From the NCBI GenBank assembly GCA_029262375.1, contig JAJCZM010000044.1, forward strand, positions 1-64,000: DNA of 64,000 bases, read 5' to 3'. The position numbers and the translations under genes are program-made. The first letter of the stretch is position 1. The number at the start of each line of letters is the position of its first letter. Shown piece after piece: positions 53,332 to 62,657 of this stretch. The notes below the pieces were generated by a model. That model did no database searches. It was not told the DNA's origin and saw only the letters and a program-made list of their open reading frames with translations. This stretch comes from Deltaproteobacteria bacterium. Its GTDB lineage: Bacteria; Desulfobacterota; Binatia; UBA1149; SPBQ01.

Positions 53332-54258
53332 GTGAGCGCGGTGAAGAAGGTCCTCATAACAGGAATATCCGGCGGCCAGGGCCGCCTACTGGCTCGGCGC
53401 CTCACCGGCGAGTGGGACGTCACCGGCGTCGATCGCATCCCCTGGATCGGCGCGCCCGAAGAGATTTTGATCGAAACGCTGGATCTCCGGAAAAGACGCC
53501 TGCGCAACGTCATCCGTTTGAGCCGCCCCGATGCGGTGGTGCATCTGGCGTTCGTACGCCACTTTCGCTCCGACCCTCGGGTGCGCCATTCAGTCAACGT
53601 CGAAGGCACGCAGCACTTACTGGAGAACTGTGCCGAGTTCGGCGTGAAGCGGGTCATCATACTCTCGAGCAGCTACGTCTACGGTGCACAGCCGGACAAT
53701 CCTCGGTATATGCATGAAGACCATCCGCTCAATGTGTCGCGGACCTTCCCGGAAATCCGCGATCTGACCGAGGTCGAGGGGCTTGCCAGTACCTTCCTGT
53801 GGCGCTACCCGGAGATTGCCACGTCGATCCTTCGTCCCGTCAACACGCTCGGCTACTATGTACACAGCGCCATCGGCCGCTATTTCAAGCTCGACCTGCT
53901 GCCGACCATTGCGGGCTTCGATCCCATGATGCAGTTCATTCACGAAGACGACCTGTGCGAAGCGATCGCACTCGCGCTCGAGCACGACCTGCGTGGTGTT
54001 TTCAACGTGACAGGTTCGGGAGCCCTGCCGCTCAAGCAGGCCATCCGCGCCATCGGGAAACGGCGGCTGTCTCTGCCTGAACCGCTGGCCGACCTGCTCA
54101 TTGGTCAGGCATTCCGCTGGAATATCTATGAGTTTCCGCCCTCGGCGCTGGAGTTCCTGAAGTACCCCTGCACGATCTCCGGTCGTCGCTTCCAGGAAGC
54201 AACCGGGTTCGAGCCGAAGCTCACGCTCGAAGACATATTCGAGAGCGTCTCGCGATGA
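53332..54258 (+). CDS. NAD-dependent epimerase/dehydratase-type SDR protein
   Basis: Extended short-chain dehydrogenase, 308 residues from GTG 53332 (or GTG 53341). Rossmann motif VLITGISGGQGRLLARRL, DAVVHLAFV, and an active-site region ILSSSYVYGAQPDN (Ser and Tyr, near 120; the usual YxxxK lysine is not obvious). Then ILRPVNTLGYYVHSAIGRYF and FNVTGSGALPLKQA. It overlaps the next gene (ATGA), an acyltransferase. This SDR-acyltransferase pairing is one I recall from several deltaproteobacterial genomes. Substrate unknown; a lipid or sterol-like compound is possible. Confidence 0.88.
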   Translation: MSAVKKVLITGISGGQGRLLARRLTGEWDVTGVDRIPWIGAPEEILIETLDLRKRRLRNVIRLSRPDAVVHLAFVRHFRSDPRVRHSVNVEGTQHLLENCAEFGVKRVIILSSSYVYGAQPDNPRYMHEDHPLNVSRTFPEIRDLTEVEGLASTFLWRYPEIATSILRPVNTLGYYVHSAIGRYFKLDLLPTIAGFDPMMQFIHEDDLCEAIALALEHDLRGVFNVTGSGALPLKQAIRAIGKRRLSLPEPLADLLIGQAFRWNIYEFPPSALEFLKYPCTISGRRFQEATGFEPKLTLEDIFESVSR

Positions 54259-55136
54259 ACAATCCTTTCAAACTGGGTGACATGCTGCGCACAGGCCTTA
54301 CCAGTATCGAGTGCGGAGACTCCATCGCGCGAGAGATCGACGAGAAGGTCGTTGCCATCCCCGCCGACCTGAACAGCTACGGCTATGACCCATGGGGGTT
54401 CAGTCCGAAAGTATTCCGCGACTACTTACTTCCGGCCGCGATCATGTACCGCCATTACTTTCGATGCATCACCCGCGGCATCGAGCACATCCCCGAAGGC
54501 CGCTGCATGCTGATCGGCAACCACGCCGGCCAGGTCGCATTCGACGGACTGATGGTCATGACGGCGATGGTGCTGGAGGCGCGCCCGCCGCGGCTCGCGC
54601 GCGCGATGGGTGAGTATTGGCTCGGCAGCCTTCCCTGGCTCGGTGTGCTGCTCGATCGAATAGGCAGTTCCGTCGGCACGCCTCAGACCTGCGCCGACAT
54701 GCTCGAGCACGGCGAGTGCATTCTCGCCTTCCCGGAAGGCATTCGCGGAATGAACAAGACCTACGCCGACGCGTACCAACTGCAGGAGTTCGGATTGGGA
54801 TTCATGCGACTCGCGCTACAGACCAATACGCCCATCGTGCCGTTCTCCGTCGTAGGATCGGAAGAACAGGCGCCCAGCATTGCCAATCTCGAAGGAATCG
54901 GCCGGTTGATCGGCGCACCGGCATTTCCCATCACGCTTACCTGGCCCTGGCTGGGTCCGCTCGGAATGATTCCACTGCCCACCCGCTACCACATCGATTT
55001 CGGTGAGCCGATGTACTTCGACGGCGACCCCACCGATGAGGACGACGTGCTCATCGAGAAAGTAGAAAGCGTCAAAGCCAACATTCAGTCGATGATTCGC
55101 GACGGCCTTGCACGCCGCGAGAGTATTTTCTTCTAG
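54255..55136 (+). CDS. Lysophospholipid acyltransferase (PlsC-like) family protein
   Basis: 293 residues from ATG 54255. The acyltransferase block I is MLIGNHAGQVAFDGLMV, with His and Asp six residues apart (the NHxGxxxFDG variant) rather than the classic HX4D. Block III is present as ECILAFPEGIRGMNKTYA (FPEG). LALQTNTPIVPFSVVGSEEQ follows. The C-terminus EPMYFDGDPTDEDDVLIEKV is also typical. Probably acylates a lipid in the inner membrane. Translationally coupled to the SDR gene; the HupE-like gene follows 42 bp later. Confidence 0.9.
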   Translation: MNNPFKLGDMLRTGLTSIECGDSIAREIDEKVVAIPADLNSYGYDPWGFSPKVFRDYLLPAAIMYRHYFRCITRGIEHIPEGRCMLIGNHAGQVAFDGLMVMTAMVLEARPPRLARAMGEYWLGSLPWLGVLLDRIGSSVGTPQTCADMLEHGECILAFPEGIRGMNKTYADAYQLQEFGLGFMRLALQTNTPIVPFSVVGSEEQAPSIANLEGIGRLIGAPAFPITLTWPWLGPLGMIPLPTRYHIDFGEPMYFDGDPTDEDDVLIEKVESVKANIQSMIRDGLARRESIFF

Positions 55137-55177
55137 CCACGCCGGCGCTCGCGATCGTGCAAGGAAAGCCCCACAAG

Positions 55178-56281
55178 ATGAAACGAGCGCTGCTCGCCTG
55201 TTGCGGCACAGCCGCGCTGCTTGTCGCGACACTGACAACAGCCACACCCGCGCGGGCACACCTGGGCGCCGTCAGCTACTCGACGATCGTCGTCAACGAC
55301 CTGACGGTGACCTACATACTGAAGTTCGCCGCTCATCAGATTCCCGACCTCGAAGCCGAAGAAGGTGAAGTGACGCCGGAGCGCGTACGGGAGCTCGAAC
55401 CGAACATTCTCGCATGGCTGCGCGAAGCGGTCGTCCTGGATCGCGGCGCCGACCGATGCCAACCGGAACTGATGCGCACGATCGGCCCCGACGAAGAGGA
55501 CGATCTGAGCGTGGCGTTGCGGTTCGCCTGCACCGACGACCGCGGCACGCTACGCGTGCAGTTCACCGCGTTCACGAACGTCGCGCGCTCGCAGAACATT
55601 GCGTCGATAGAGATAGACGGCAAAAAGCTCGGTTACGTCTTCACGGCGGAACATCCCGTGATGAACTATCGCAGCGCGTCGGCGCAGACGGCGGGGTCGG
55701 CCGGCGACGCCAACGCGTCGATGCCACTAGGATTCCGCGAGTTCTTCGAGCTCGGCGTCGAGCACATCTGGACCGGCTACGACCATCTCTTGTTCCTGAT
55801 CGCGTTGCTGCTTCCCGGCGGAACCTTCCTACGATTGGTGGCAATCGTGACGGCCTTCACGATCGCGCATAGTGCGACGCTGGGCCTCGCGGCACTTGAT
55901 CTCGTTAGCCTTCCACCCGCGCCGGTCGAGATAACGATCGCACTGACGATAATCTGGGCGGCGTCGCTCTCGCTCAGAGAAACGGCGCACGACAGGCGCC
56001 GCGGCTCGACGTTCTTCCTCGGCTTGATTCACGGTTTCGGATTCGCCGGCGTGCTGTCAACCGCGGGACTGTCCAAGGAGAACGTCGTCGTACCGTTGCT
56101 CGCGTTCAACGTCGGCGTAGAAGTCGGGCAGATCGTCGTGGTCGCCTGCGTGATTCCGCTAATCGCCCTGATCAGTCGCAGCCGCTACAGCGCGCAAATT
56201 CGAACCGCGACCGCGTGGCTGATCGTAGCGGCGGGCGTGTTCTGGGCCAGCGAGCGCATCGCGGGGCTGCTCGCGGGCTGA
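55178..56281 (+). CDS. HupE/UreJ family 2 membrane protein
   Basis: 367 residues from ATG 55178; the frame opens at 55157 but a better signal peptide (MKRALLACCGTAALLVATL, cleavage near ARA) starts here. An extracytoplasmic domain of about 170 residues (YSTIVVNDLTVTYILKFAAH) precedes a membrane domain with six TM helices and the family motifs GVEHIWTGYDHLLFLIALLL and VTAFTIAHSATLGLAALDL. HupE/UreJ-type proteins are proposed metal permeases. The histidines H-x6-D and AHS may bind nickel or cobalt, but nickel enzymes are not evident here. Confidence 0.85.
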   Translation: MKRALLACCGTAALLVATLTTATPARAHLGAVSYSTIVVNDLTVTYILKFAAHQIPDLEAEEGEVTPERVRELEPNILAWLREAVVLDRGADRCQPELMRTIGPDEEDDLSVALRFACTDDRGTLRVQFTAFTNVARSQNIASIEIDGKKLGYVFTAEHPVMNYRSASAQTAGSAGDANASMPLGFREFFELGVEHIWTGYDHLLFLIALLLPGGTFLRLVAIVTAFTIAHSATLGLAALDLVSLPPAPVEITIALTIIWAASLSLRETAHDRRRGSTFFLGLIHGFGFAGVLSTAGLSKENVVVPLLAFNVGVEVGQIVVVACVIPLIALISRSRYSAQIRTATAWLIVAAGVFWASERIAGLLAG

Positions 56282-56330
56282 CCTGAAGCCGCTTCCCTCT
56301 GCACGCCAAGTCTGTGAGGATTCGCGAACT

Positions 56331-57002
56331 GTGCCCAACGACCGCTTCCACATTGAGCCCGAGCAGGTGCACGCGGTGGTCTTCGACCTCGGCGGCGTAC
56401 TGATCGAGGGCGGCCCCAGCGAAGTCGTCGCATTCGGCAAACGCACCGGTCTCGACGACGACCAATGGCGCGTGCTGCGACGCGAGATATTCGGCAATGA
56501 GGGCATGTGGGCGCAACTCGAACGCGGCGAGGTCGCCTACGAGGACTTCGTACGCGAGCTGCGTGCACGTGTGAACGGCGCCGGTGGCGACATATCGGAA
56601 GAAGAAGCCGCCTTCTTCATGGGCCGCCCCGAGCCGATGGGCAGTGAATCCCCCGTGAGGCCGGCCATGGTAGAGGCCGTACGCGCATTGCGAGCTGTAA
56701 TGCCGACCGCCTTGCTCACGAACAACGTGGTCGAATGGCGCGACGGATGGAGCATGGTTTTCAACGACCCCGAACTCTTCGAGGTCATTGTCGACTCCAG
56801 CGCGGTCGGTGCACGAAAGCCGGAGCCGCGCATCTACGAAATCACGCGCGAGCGCCTCGATGTCCCCCATGAGGCCATTTTGTTCGTTGACGATATCGGC
56901 CAGAATCTGAAGGCCGCGAAACAGCTGGGATGGCAGACGCTCCTTTTCACGCAAGAAGCAGACGTCTTGCCCGTCCTGAAGAGTATTTGTGATCGATCGT
57001 GA
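56331..57002 (+). CDS. HAD-superfamily hydrolase (subfamily IA)
   Basis: 223 residues from GTG 56331 with GAGGA about 11 bases upstream. Motif [14 protein letters not shown] (nucleophile Asp near 19; the usual second Asp is Gly, as in the YihX/epoxide-hydrolase N-domain group), motif [16 protein letters not shown], motif [20 protein letters not shown], motif [21 protein letters not shown]. Likely a small-molecule phosphatase. The stop overlaps the GTG start of the carboxyltransferase gene, so it heads the carboxylase operon. Confidence 0.9.
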   Translation: MPNDRFHIEPEQVHAVVFDLGGVLIEGGPSEVVAFGKRTGLDDDQWRVLRREIFGNEGMWAQLERGEVAYEDFVRELRARVNGAGGDISEEEAAFFMGRPEPMGSESPVRPAMVEAVRALRAVMPTALLTNNVVEWRDGWSMVFNDPELFEVIVDSSAVGARKPEPRIYEITRERLDVPHEAILFVDDIGQNLKAAKQLGWQTLLFTQEADVLPVLKSICDRS

Positions 57003-58606
57003 AACGACTCGTCTCTCAAGTTCGAACGTCCGATAGCGAGTTCAAACGCAACGCGCAGCACATGCGCGCGCTCTGCGCCCAGCTCGGGGAACGTGTAGCC
57101 GCCAACCGCGAAGGCGGATCAGAGAAAGCGCGCGCGCTTCACGTAGGACGTGGCAAACTTCTGCCGCGTGATCGCGTCGAACGGCTGCTCGACCCCGGCA
57201 CGCCGTTTCTTGAACTCTCTGCGTTGGCCGCGTGGGATCTCTACGAAGGCGACGCGCCGGGCGCGAGCATCATCACCGGGGTCGGAACGATTCAGGGGCG
57301 CCAAGCCGTCATCGTCGCGAACGATGCCACCGTCAAGGGCGGCACGTACTACCCGATGACGGTAAAGAAGCATCTGCGCGCGCAAGAGATCGCGATGGAG
57401 AATCGCCTGCCCACCATCTACTTGGTGGACTCCGGCGGCGCGTTCTTGCCGATGCAACACGAAGTATTCCCCGACAAGGAACACTTCGGTCGCATCTTTT
57501 TCAATCAGGCCAACATGTCGGCACTCGGCATCCCACAGATCGCCGCGGTCATGGGGTCGTGCACGGCGGGCGGCGCCTACGTGCCGGCCATGTGTGACGA
57601 GAGCATTATCGTCGCCAATCAGGGAACCATCTTCCTGGCGGGACCGCCACTGGTAAAAGCGGCGACCGGCGAAGTGGTAACGGCGGAGCAACTCGGCGGC
57701 GGCGAAGTACATACATCGCAATCCGGTGTGGCCGACCATCTGGCGGAGGACGATGAAGACGCGATCCGCATCGCGCGTCGTATCTTCGAGCATCTGCCGC
57801 CGGCAAACGCGCCGGGTATCCAAATCGAAGCGCCCGAAGACCCCGCTTACGACCCGGCGGAAATTTACGGCATCATTCCGAATGACGTACGCAAGCCGTA
57901 CGACGTGCGCGAGGTCATCGCGCGTCTGGTCGATGGCTCCCGATTCGATGAATTCAAAGCGCGCTACGGCACGACACTCGTCACCGGATTCGCTCGCGTA
58001 CACGGTATCCCGGTCGGAATCATCGCCAACAACGGCGTGCTGTTCTCCGAGTCCGCCTTGAAGGCGACGCACTTCATCGAGCTGTGCTGCAAACGCAATA
58101 CTCCCCTGCTCTTTCTGCAGAACATCACCGGATTCATGGTCGGTCGTCAGTACGAGTCGGGCGGTATCGCAAAGGACGGCGCGAAAATGGTCATGGCCGT
58201 CGCGAATGCTCGCGTACCGAAGCTGACCGTGATCATCGGCGCCTCGAACGGTGCCGGAAACTACGGCATGTGCGGACGCGCATACAGTCCTCGATTCCTC
58301 TACATGTGGCCGAACGGCCGCATCTCGGTGATGGGCGGCGAACAAGCCGCATCGGTACTGACGACCGTAAAGCAGGCGCAGCTGGAAAAGGAAGGCAAGC
58401 AACTCGACGACGCCGGCCTTGCGGCTCTTCAGCAGCCCATTCTCGAGAAGTACGAGCGCGAAGGAAGTCCCTATTTCAGCACGGCACGGCTATGGGACGA
58501 CGGCGTCATCGACCCACTCGACACGCGTGCCTTCATCGGCTTGTCGCTCGCTGCCGCACTGAACCGACCGAATGAAGACACCGAGTACGGTGTCTTCCGC
58601 ATGTAG
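56999..58606 (+). CDS. liuB: Acyl-CoA carboxylase carboxyltransferase subunit (MCC beta-like)
   Basis: Carboxyltransferase (beta) subunit, 535 residues from GTG 56999. The sequence follows 3-methylcrotonyl-CoA carboxylase beta closely: [50 protein letters not shown] split along CoA-binding strands, [19 protein letters not shown] (biotin-site loop, Ala-Gly-Gly) and [23 protein letters not shown] carboxylates 3-methylcrotonyl-CoA in leucine breakdown; a geranyl-CoA or propionyl-CoA enzyme is the main alternative. BC and BCCP genes follow 35 bp later, completing the enzyme. Confidence 0.9.
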   Translation: MKRLVSQVRTSDSEFKRNAQHMRALCAQLGERVAANREGGSEKARALHVGRGKLLPRDRVERLLDPGTPFLELSALAAWDLYEGDAPGASIITGVGTIQGRQAVIVANDATVKGGTYYPMTVKKHLRAQEIAMENRLPTIYLVDSGGAFLPMQHEVFPDKEHFGRIFFNQANMSALGIPQIAAVMGSCTAGGAYVPAMCDESIIVANQGTIFLAGPPLVKAATGEVVTAEQLGGGEVHTSQSGVADHLAEDDEDAIRIARRIFEHLPPANAPGIQIEAPEDPAYDPAEIYGIIPNDVRKPYDVREVIARLVDGSRFDEFKARYGTTLVTGFARVHGIPVGIIANNGVLFSESALKATHFIELCCKRNTPLLFLQNITGFMVGRQYESGGIAKDGAKMVMAVANARVPKLTVIIGASNGAGNYGMCGRAYSPRFLYMWPNGRISVMGGEQAASVLTTVKQAQLEKEGKQLDDAGLAALQQPILEKYEREGSPYFSTARLWDDGVIDPLDTRAFIGLSLAAALNRPNEDTEYGVFRM

Positions 58607-58641
58607 CCGAGCCGCACCTACTCACCGCGACAACGACGACG

Positions 58642-60153
58642 ATGACGCAGAAGACCATCAAACGATTGCTGATCGCCAACCGCTCCGAGATCGCGTGCCG
58701 GATCGCGCGATCCGCACGCGAGATGGGCATCGAGACCGTCGCGGTCTATTCCCAGGCCGATGCAGGAGCGGCACACGTCGTCCTCGCCGACCACAGCGTG
58801 GCACTTGGCGGGATCTCGCCTGCCGAAAGCTACTTGAGAATCGACGCGATCATCGAAGCCGCGCGCACGTCCGGCGCCGACGCCGTACACCCCGGCTACG
58901 GCTTCCTCGCCGAGAATGCAGAGTTCGCGCGTGCGGTCACTGCTGCCGGTCTCGTCTTCGTCGGGCCGTCGCCGGGTGCGATCGAGCTGATGGGCGACAA
59001 GATCGCGGCACGCAGCGCTGCTGAAGTTCAAGGATTGCCGCTCGTTCCCTGCGCCGAAATAGACACGAACACCGGCGACGTCGAGACAGCAGCCGCCGCG
59101 TTGGGCTACCCGGTACTCGTCAAGGCGGCCGCAGGCGGCGGCGGTCGCGGCATGCGCGTCGTGCACGATGCGCACGCACTGGCAGATGCGATCGAGCAGG
59201 CGCGACGCGAAGCACAATCAGCATTCGGCGACGGACGGATCTTCTTGGAGAAGTACCTCAACGAACCGCGCCACATCGAAGTACAAGTTTTCGGATTCTC
59301 CGATGGCACGGTCGCACATCTAGGCGAACGCGACTGCTCGACACAGCGTCGTCATCAGAAAATCGTCGAAGAAGCGCCGTCGGTGACCATCGATGACGCC
59401 ACGCGCGCGGCGATGACGGCGGCAGCCGTAAAGATCACCTCTGCAATCGAGTATCGCGGCGCTGGAACGGTCGAGTTCATCGTCTCGGGCGGTGCGTTCT
59501 ACTTCCTCGAGATGAACACGCGCCTCCAGGTCGAACACGCGGTCACCGAGATGGTCTGCGGCGTCGATCTCGTACGCATGCAACTCGAAACAGCCGCCGA
59601 GTCCGACGCCCCGCGAACCGACTTCGCCGCGCGCGGTCACTCGATCGAGTGCCGCGTATACGCGGAGGATCCCACCAACGGATTCCTTCCTACCGGCGGG
59701 AAGGTCCTGCGCGTCGATCACCCGACAGGTCCCTGCGTTCGCGTCGATTCCGCGCTGTACGACGGACTGGAAGTGCCGGTTCTGTACGACCCGATGCTCG
59801 CCAAGGTCGTCGTATGGGCACCGGATCGCGGCCAAGCGATTTCACGAATGGCGGCCGCGCTCGAGGAGTTCGCGATCGTCGGTTTACCGACAAACCTGGC
59901 GTTCTTGATCGATGTCGTGCGCTCGAGCGCGTTCGCGTCGGGAGCGATCGCCACTACGAGCATCGAGCACGACTATGCCGATTGGCGACCGTCGGCTGGC
60001 GATGCGACCGATTCAGCACTGGCCGCCGCTGCCGTAGTTGCCGAGTTCGGTCGGCCCGGGACGGCCTTCGCCGGCCCTGTCGCCACCGCGCCGACACCGT
60101 GGCAGACGTTGGGAGCCTGGCGCAGCGGCAACGAAAAGGAGCCTGGCTCGTGA
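58642..60153 (+). CDS. Acyl-CoA carboxylase biotin carboxylase subunit (unfused)
   Basis: Biotin carboxylase, 503 residues. RLLIANRSEIACRIARSARE, ADAVHPGYGFLAENAEFARA, ATP-grasp KAAAGGGGRGMRVVHD (near 159-175), FLEKYLNEPRHIEVQVFG, and GTVEFIVSGGAFYFLEMNTR (catalytic Glu/Arg) all fit MCC/PCC alpha N-halves. It stops after about 500 residues, with about 55 residues past the BC core, and lacks the BT linker and biotinyl domain. Those are on the next gene, which starts in the overlapping GTGA with its own AAGGAG. Together 503 + 168 residues equal a normal fused alpha subunit. Confidence 0.93.
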   Translation: MTQKTIKRLLIANRSEIACRIARSAREMGIETVAVYSQADAGAAHVVLADHSVALGGISPAESYLRIDAIIEAARTSGADAVHPGYGFLAENAEFARAVTAAGLVFVGPSPGAIELMGDKIAARSAAEVQGLPLVPCAEIDTNTGDVETAAAALGYPVLVKAAAGGGGRGMRVVHDAHALADAIEQARREAQSAFGDGRIFLEKYLNEPRHIEVQVFGFSDGTVAHLGERDCSTQRRHQKIVEEAPSVTIDDATRAAMTAAAVKITSAIEYRGAGTVEFIVSGGAFYFLEMNTRLQVEHAVTEMVCGVDLVRMQLETAAESDAPRTDFAARGHSIECRVYAEDPTNGFLPTGGKVLRVDHPTGPCVRVDSALYDGLEVPVLYDPMLAKVVVWAPDRGQAISRMAAALEEFAIVGLPTNLAFLIDVVRSSAFASGAIATTSIEHDYADWRPSAGDATDSALAAAAVVAEFGRPGTAFAGPVATAPTPWQTLGAWRSGNEKEPGS

Positions 60154-60656
60154 GTCGGCTATACCGAGTCGCGTCCGCCGTCACCGGCGCGACCATCGAA
60201 TCCATCACATCCGGTGACAAGCTCGTCGTTCGTATCGGGGATCGTGAGATCACGGTCGACGAGTATGAGATCGGCGAGCGCTACGTAACCGTTACGATCG
60301 GCGGACGAAGCCGTCGGTTTCTGCACGCGCGAGAGTCCGCGCACGTGCACGTCGCCGGTGGCGGGCAATCGATCGGCCTGATACCGGCCGACGAAGACGC
60401 GGACGACAGTACAACCGCCGGTAGCTTCACGCCGCACATCACGGCACCGATGCCGGGGAAGGTACTGGACGTCCTCGTGGCCGTAGGCGACCGGCTGGAA
60501 GCCGGCGCACCGCTACTACTACTAGAAGCGATGAAGATGGAGCAGACGATTCGCTCCGCGACTGCTGCTGAGGTCGTCGAAGTCCACGTTGCCATCGATG
60601 CGATGGTGGGACCGGGCGAAACCCTCGTCACGCTCGCTCAACTCGCAGACGAGTAA
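60150..60656 (+). CDS. Biotinyl (BCCP) subunit of acyl-CoA carboxylase, separate gene
   Basis: 168 residues from GTG 60150, which overlaps the stop of the biotin carboxylase gene; AAGGAG lies 8 bases upstream. A small N-terminal beta region (about 15-90: LVVRIGDREITVDEYEIGE, RYVTVTIGG) resembles the end of the BT linker of MCC alpha. A biotinyl domain follows with ITAPMPGKVLDVLVAVGDRL and the biotin attachment Lys129 in LEAMKMEQTIRS. The C-terminal GPGETLVTLAQLADE closes the barrel. Receives CO2 from the BC subunit and delivers it to the CT subunit encoded upstream. Confidence 0.93.
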   Translation: MSRLYRVASAVTGATIESITSGDKLVVRIGDREITVDEYEIGERYVTVTIGGRSRRFLHARESAHVHVAGGGQSIGLIPADEDADDSTTAGSFTPHITAPMPGKVLDVLVAVGDRLEAGAPLLLLEAMKMEQTIRSATAAEVVEVHVAIDAMVGPGETLVTLAQLADE

Positions 60657-60717
60657 GCTGCGAATCGTGCGGCTCATGCGAATCGTGCGGACAACTCCGA
60701 TCTGCGCTCGTGTGCGC

Positions 60718-61650
60718 TCACGCGGTGAATCGATCGCCAACCGAGAGACCGGCCTGCGCAGCGGCTTCCGCGGCCGGTTTCTTCGCCGCTCCCGCGGCTA
60801 GTTTCGCGACACGCACAGTGCCGTCCCCGGTTGCGATCTCCATCCCTTGGTTGCCGATCGCGACGATTGTGCCCGGTGCATGCCCCGTGGCAGTGGACGA
60901 CACGACGCGAGAGCCATAGACGCGGACGGTAACGTCCTCAGCTTTCTCGATTGCGCCGTGGGCACCGGGCGCCGGATCGCAGCCACGGATAAGATCGTGC
61001 ACCACGCGAACCGGTTGCGACCAATCGACACGCGCATGCTCATCGCGGCACAGCGGGTCGTGCGTCGCCTGACTCTCGTCTTGCGCAACCGCGGCGACTT
61101 CGCCGGCGAGCAGCAACTCAACGACGTCGAGCGTCGCCGCAACGCCGGGTTCGAATACCGTGCCGTAGTAGAAAGATCCGGCCGACTCATCCGGCCCGAT
61201 GTCGAATTGACGCTGCAAATAGATCGGCCCCGAATCGATGCCGTCGTCGGGACGAAACAGCGTAACGCCACCGCGCGTCTCCCCCTTGATCAGTTGCCAA
61301 GGAATAGCCGATCCGCCGCGATAGGCAGGAAGCACAGACGGGTGGAAACACACCGATGCCAAACGCGGCGCGTCCAACATCGCCAGCGGGATGATCTGCG
61401 TGACGTACGCGAGCACAGCCAGATCGGCGGCGCCGGGATTCACTTCGGCGAAGGCCTCGTCCCCTTTGTACGAACGACGCTGCACCACTCGCAGGCCCGC
61501 TGCCGCCGCGATCTCTTTCGTGGGATCGGGCGCACCGCCCTCTCGATCGGGGGGGAGACAAACCGCTGTGATCTGATGGCCGGCGCCGAGAAGCCCATCG
61601 AGGACTTTCGCGCCGAACTGCGCCTGACCGAACAGTAGTATCTTCGCCAC
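60718..61650 (-). CDS. Formyltransferase-domain protein, 10-formyl-THF hydrolase-like
   Basis: 310 residues from GTG 61650, with GGAGG about 6 bases upstream (TTG 61662 is an alternative). Formyltransferase fold: KILLFGQAQFGAKVLDGLLG, then the active-site strand SVCFHPSVLPAYRGGSAIPW (His kept; the usual Asn two residues before His reads Cys), TLFRPDDGIDSGPIYLQ (catalytic Asp kept) and VHDLIRGCDPAPGAHG. The pattern is closer to the hydrolase domain of 10-formyltetrahydrofolate dehydrogenase or a sugar formyltransferase than to Fmt. The C-terminal Ala/Lys-rich part (about 250-300) may be an OB-like domain. Convergent with the BCCP gene. Confidence 0.85.
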   Translation of the reverse strand: MAKILLFGQAQFGAKVLDGLLGAGHQITAVCLPPDREGGAPDPTKEIAAAAGLRVVQRRSYKGDEAFAEVNPGAADLAVLAYVTQIIPLAMLDAPRLASVCFHPSVLPAYRGGSAIPWQLIKGETRGGVTLFRPDDGIDSGPIYLQRQFDIGPDESAGSFYYGTVFEPGVAATLDVVELLLAGEVAAVAQDESQATHDPLCRDEHARVDWSQPVRVVHDLIRGCDPAPGAHGAIEKAEDVTVRVYGSRVVSSTATGHAPGTIVAIGNQGMEIATGDGTVRVAKLAAGAAKKPAAEAAAQAGLSVGDRFTA

Positions 61651-61890
61651 GAGAGCCTCCAAGCGCGCGTCGGCGCGCCTGGGAACCGTACTATCGTAGG
61701 CCGGCTAACTCGATCCTCGGCCGAGCGCGCCTTTTTGCGTGTTCGAATTCCCCGACCGTGTAGAGGCACGCACCAAGCCAATTTGCGATCTGACGCGCTG
61801 CATGGTAACTGCGCTTGTTCTATCGGCCCGCCGTCTACTTTCTTAAGGCGATTCAATCGGGCCGTAAGCGTTTAGCAGGAGGAATCATTC

Positions 61891-62643
61891 GTGAAGATTC
61901 TCGTACCAGTGAAGCGCGTTCCCGACGCCGAGACCACGATTAAGGTCAACCCCGAAGGCAATGGGATCGTCGAGGCGGGCGTAAAATGGGTAGTTAACCC
62001 GTTTTGCGAAATCGCTATCGAAGAAGCGCTACGCATCAAAGAGTCGGGCGTGGAAGCAGAGATCGTGCTCGTGACGATCGGAACCTCGGATTCGCAGGAG
62101 CAGCTGCGCACGGGCCTGGCGATGGGCGCAGATCGCGCCATCCTCGTTACGGCCGACAACTCCGACCCCTGGGTCGTCGCGCGTGTTCTAGCGAAGATCA
62201 TCGAGAAGGAGAGCCCGGATGTCGTCATCATGGGCAAGCAGGCAATCGATGACGATTCCAACGTCGTCGGCCAGCTTCTCGCGGAACTGATCGGATGGCC
62301 GCAGGCAACGTTCATCTCCGAGTTCAAGCTCGAAGACGGCAACGCTGCTGCGACGTGTGTTCGTGAGATCGACGGCGGTCTCGAGACCATCAAGGTCCCG
62401 CTACCGGCGATCATTACCGCTGACCTTCGTTTGAACGAGCCGCGGTACGCTTCCCTCCCGGGCATCATGAAAGCCCGTAAGAAACCGCTCGAGGAAATCG
62501 ACGCCGGTTCGCTCGGTGCCGATCTGACACCGATGTTGACCGTCAAGAGCCTGACTCCGCCCGCGGAGCGCAAGGGCGGCCGCATGGTCGAATCCGTAGA
62601 CGAGCTGATCTCGGTCCTTCAGACCGAGGCGAAGGTCCTTTAG
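61891..62643 (+). CDS. etfB: Electron transfer flavoprotein beta subunit
   Basis: Small subunit of EtfAB, which collects electrons from acyl-CoA dehydrogenases and passes them to the membrane ETF:quinone oxidoreductase. 250 residues from GTG 61891 with a strong GGAGGAA about 9 bases upstream. KILVPVKRVPDAETTIKVN, NPFCEIAIEEALRIKESG (AMP-binding region), ARVLAKIIEKESPDVVIMGK and QAIDDDSNVVGQLLAELIGW are family signatures. LPAIITADLRLNEPRYASL ends the core. Separated from etfA by 14 bp. Confidence 0.97.
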   Translation: MKILVPVKRVPDAETTIKVNPEGNGIVEAGVKWVVNPFCEIAIEEALRIKESGVEAEIVLVTIGTSDSQEQLRTGLAMGADRAILVTADNSDPWVVARVLAKIIEKESPDVVIMGKQAIDDDSNVVGQLLAELIGWPQATFISEFKLEDGNAAATCVREIDGGLETIKVPLPAIITADLRLNEPRYASLPGIMKARKKPLEEIDAGSLGADLTPMLTVKSLTPPAERKGGRMVESVDELISVLQTEAKVL

Positions 62644-62657
62644 GAGGAGTTGGAACA

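Noticed and set aside
57119..58402. 427-residue antisense frame opposite the carboxyltransferase gene.
   Set aside because: Shadow of a well-supported gene in GC-rich DNA; Arg/His-rich translation without motifs.
60136..60156. Single-base frameshift error explaining the split BC/BCCP genes.
   Set aside because: Cannot be excluded without reads, but the second gene has its own RBS and a canonical GTGA overlap, so a true split is preferred.
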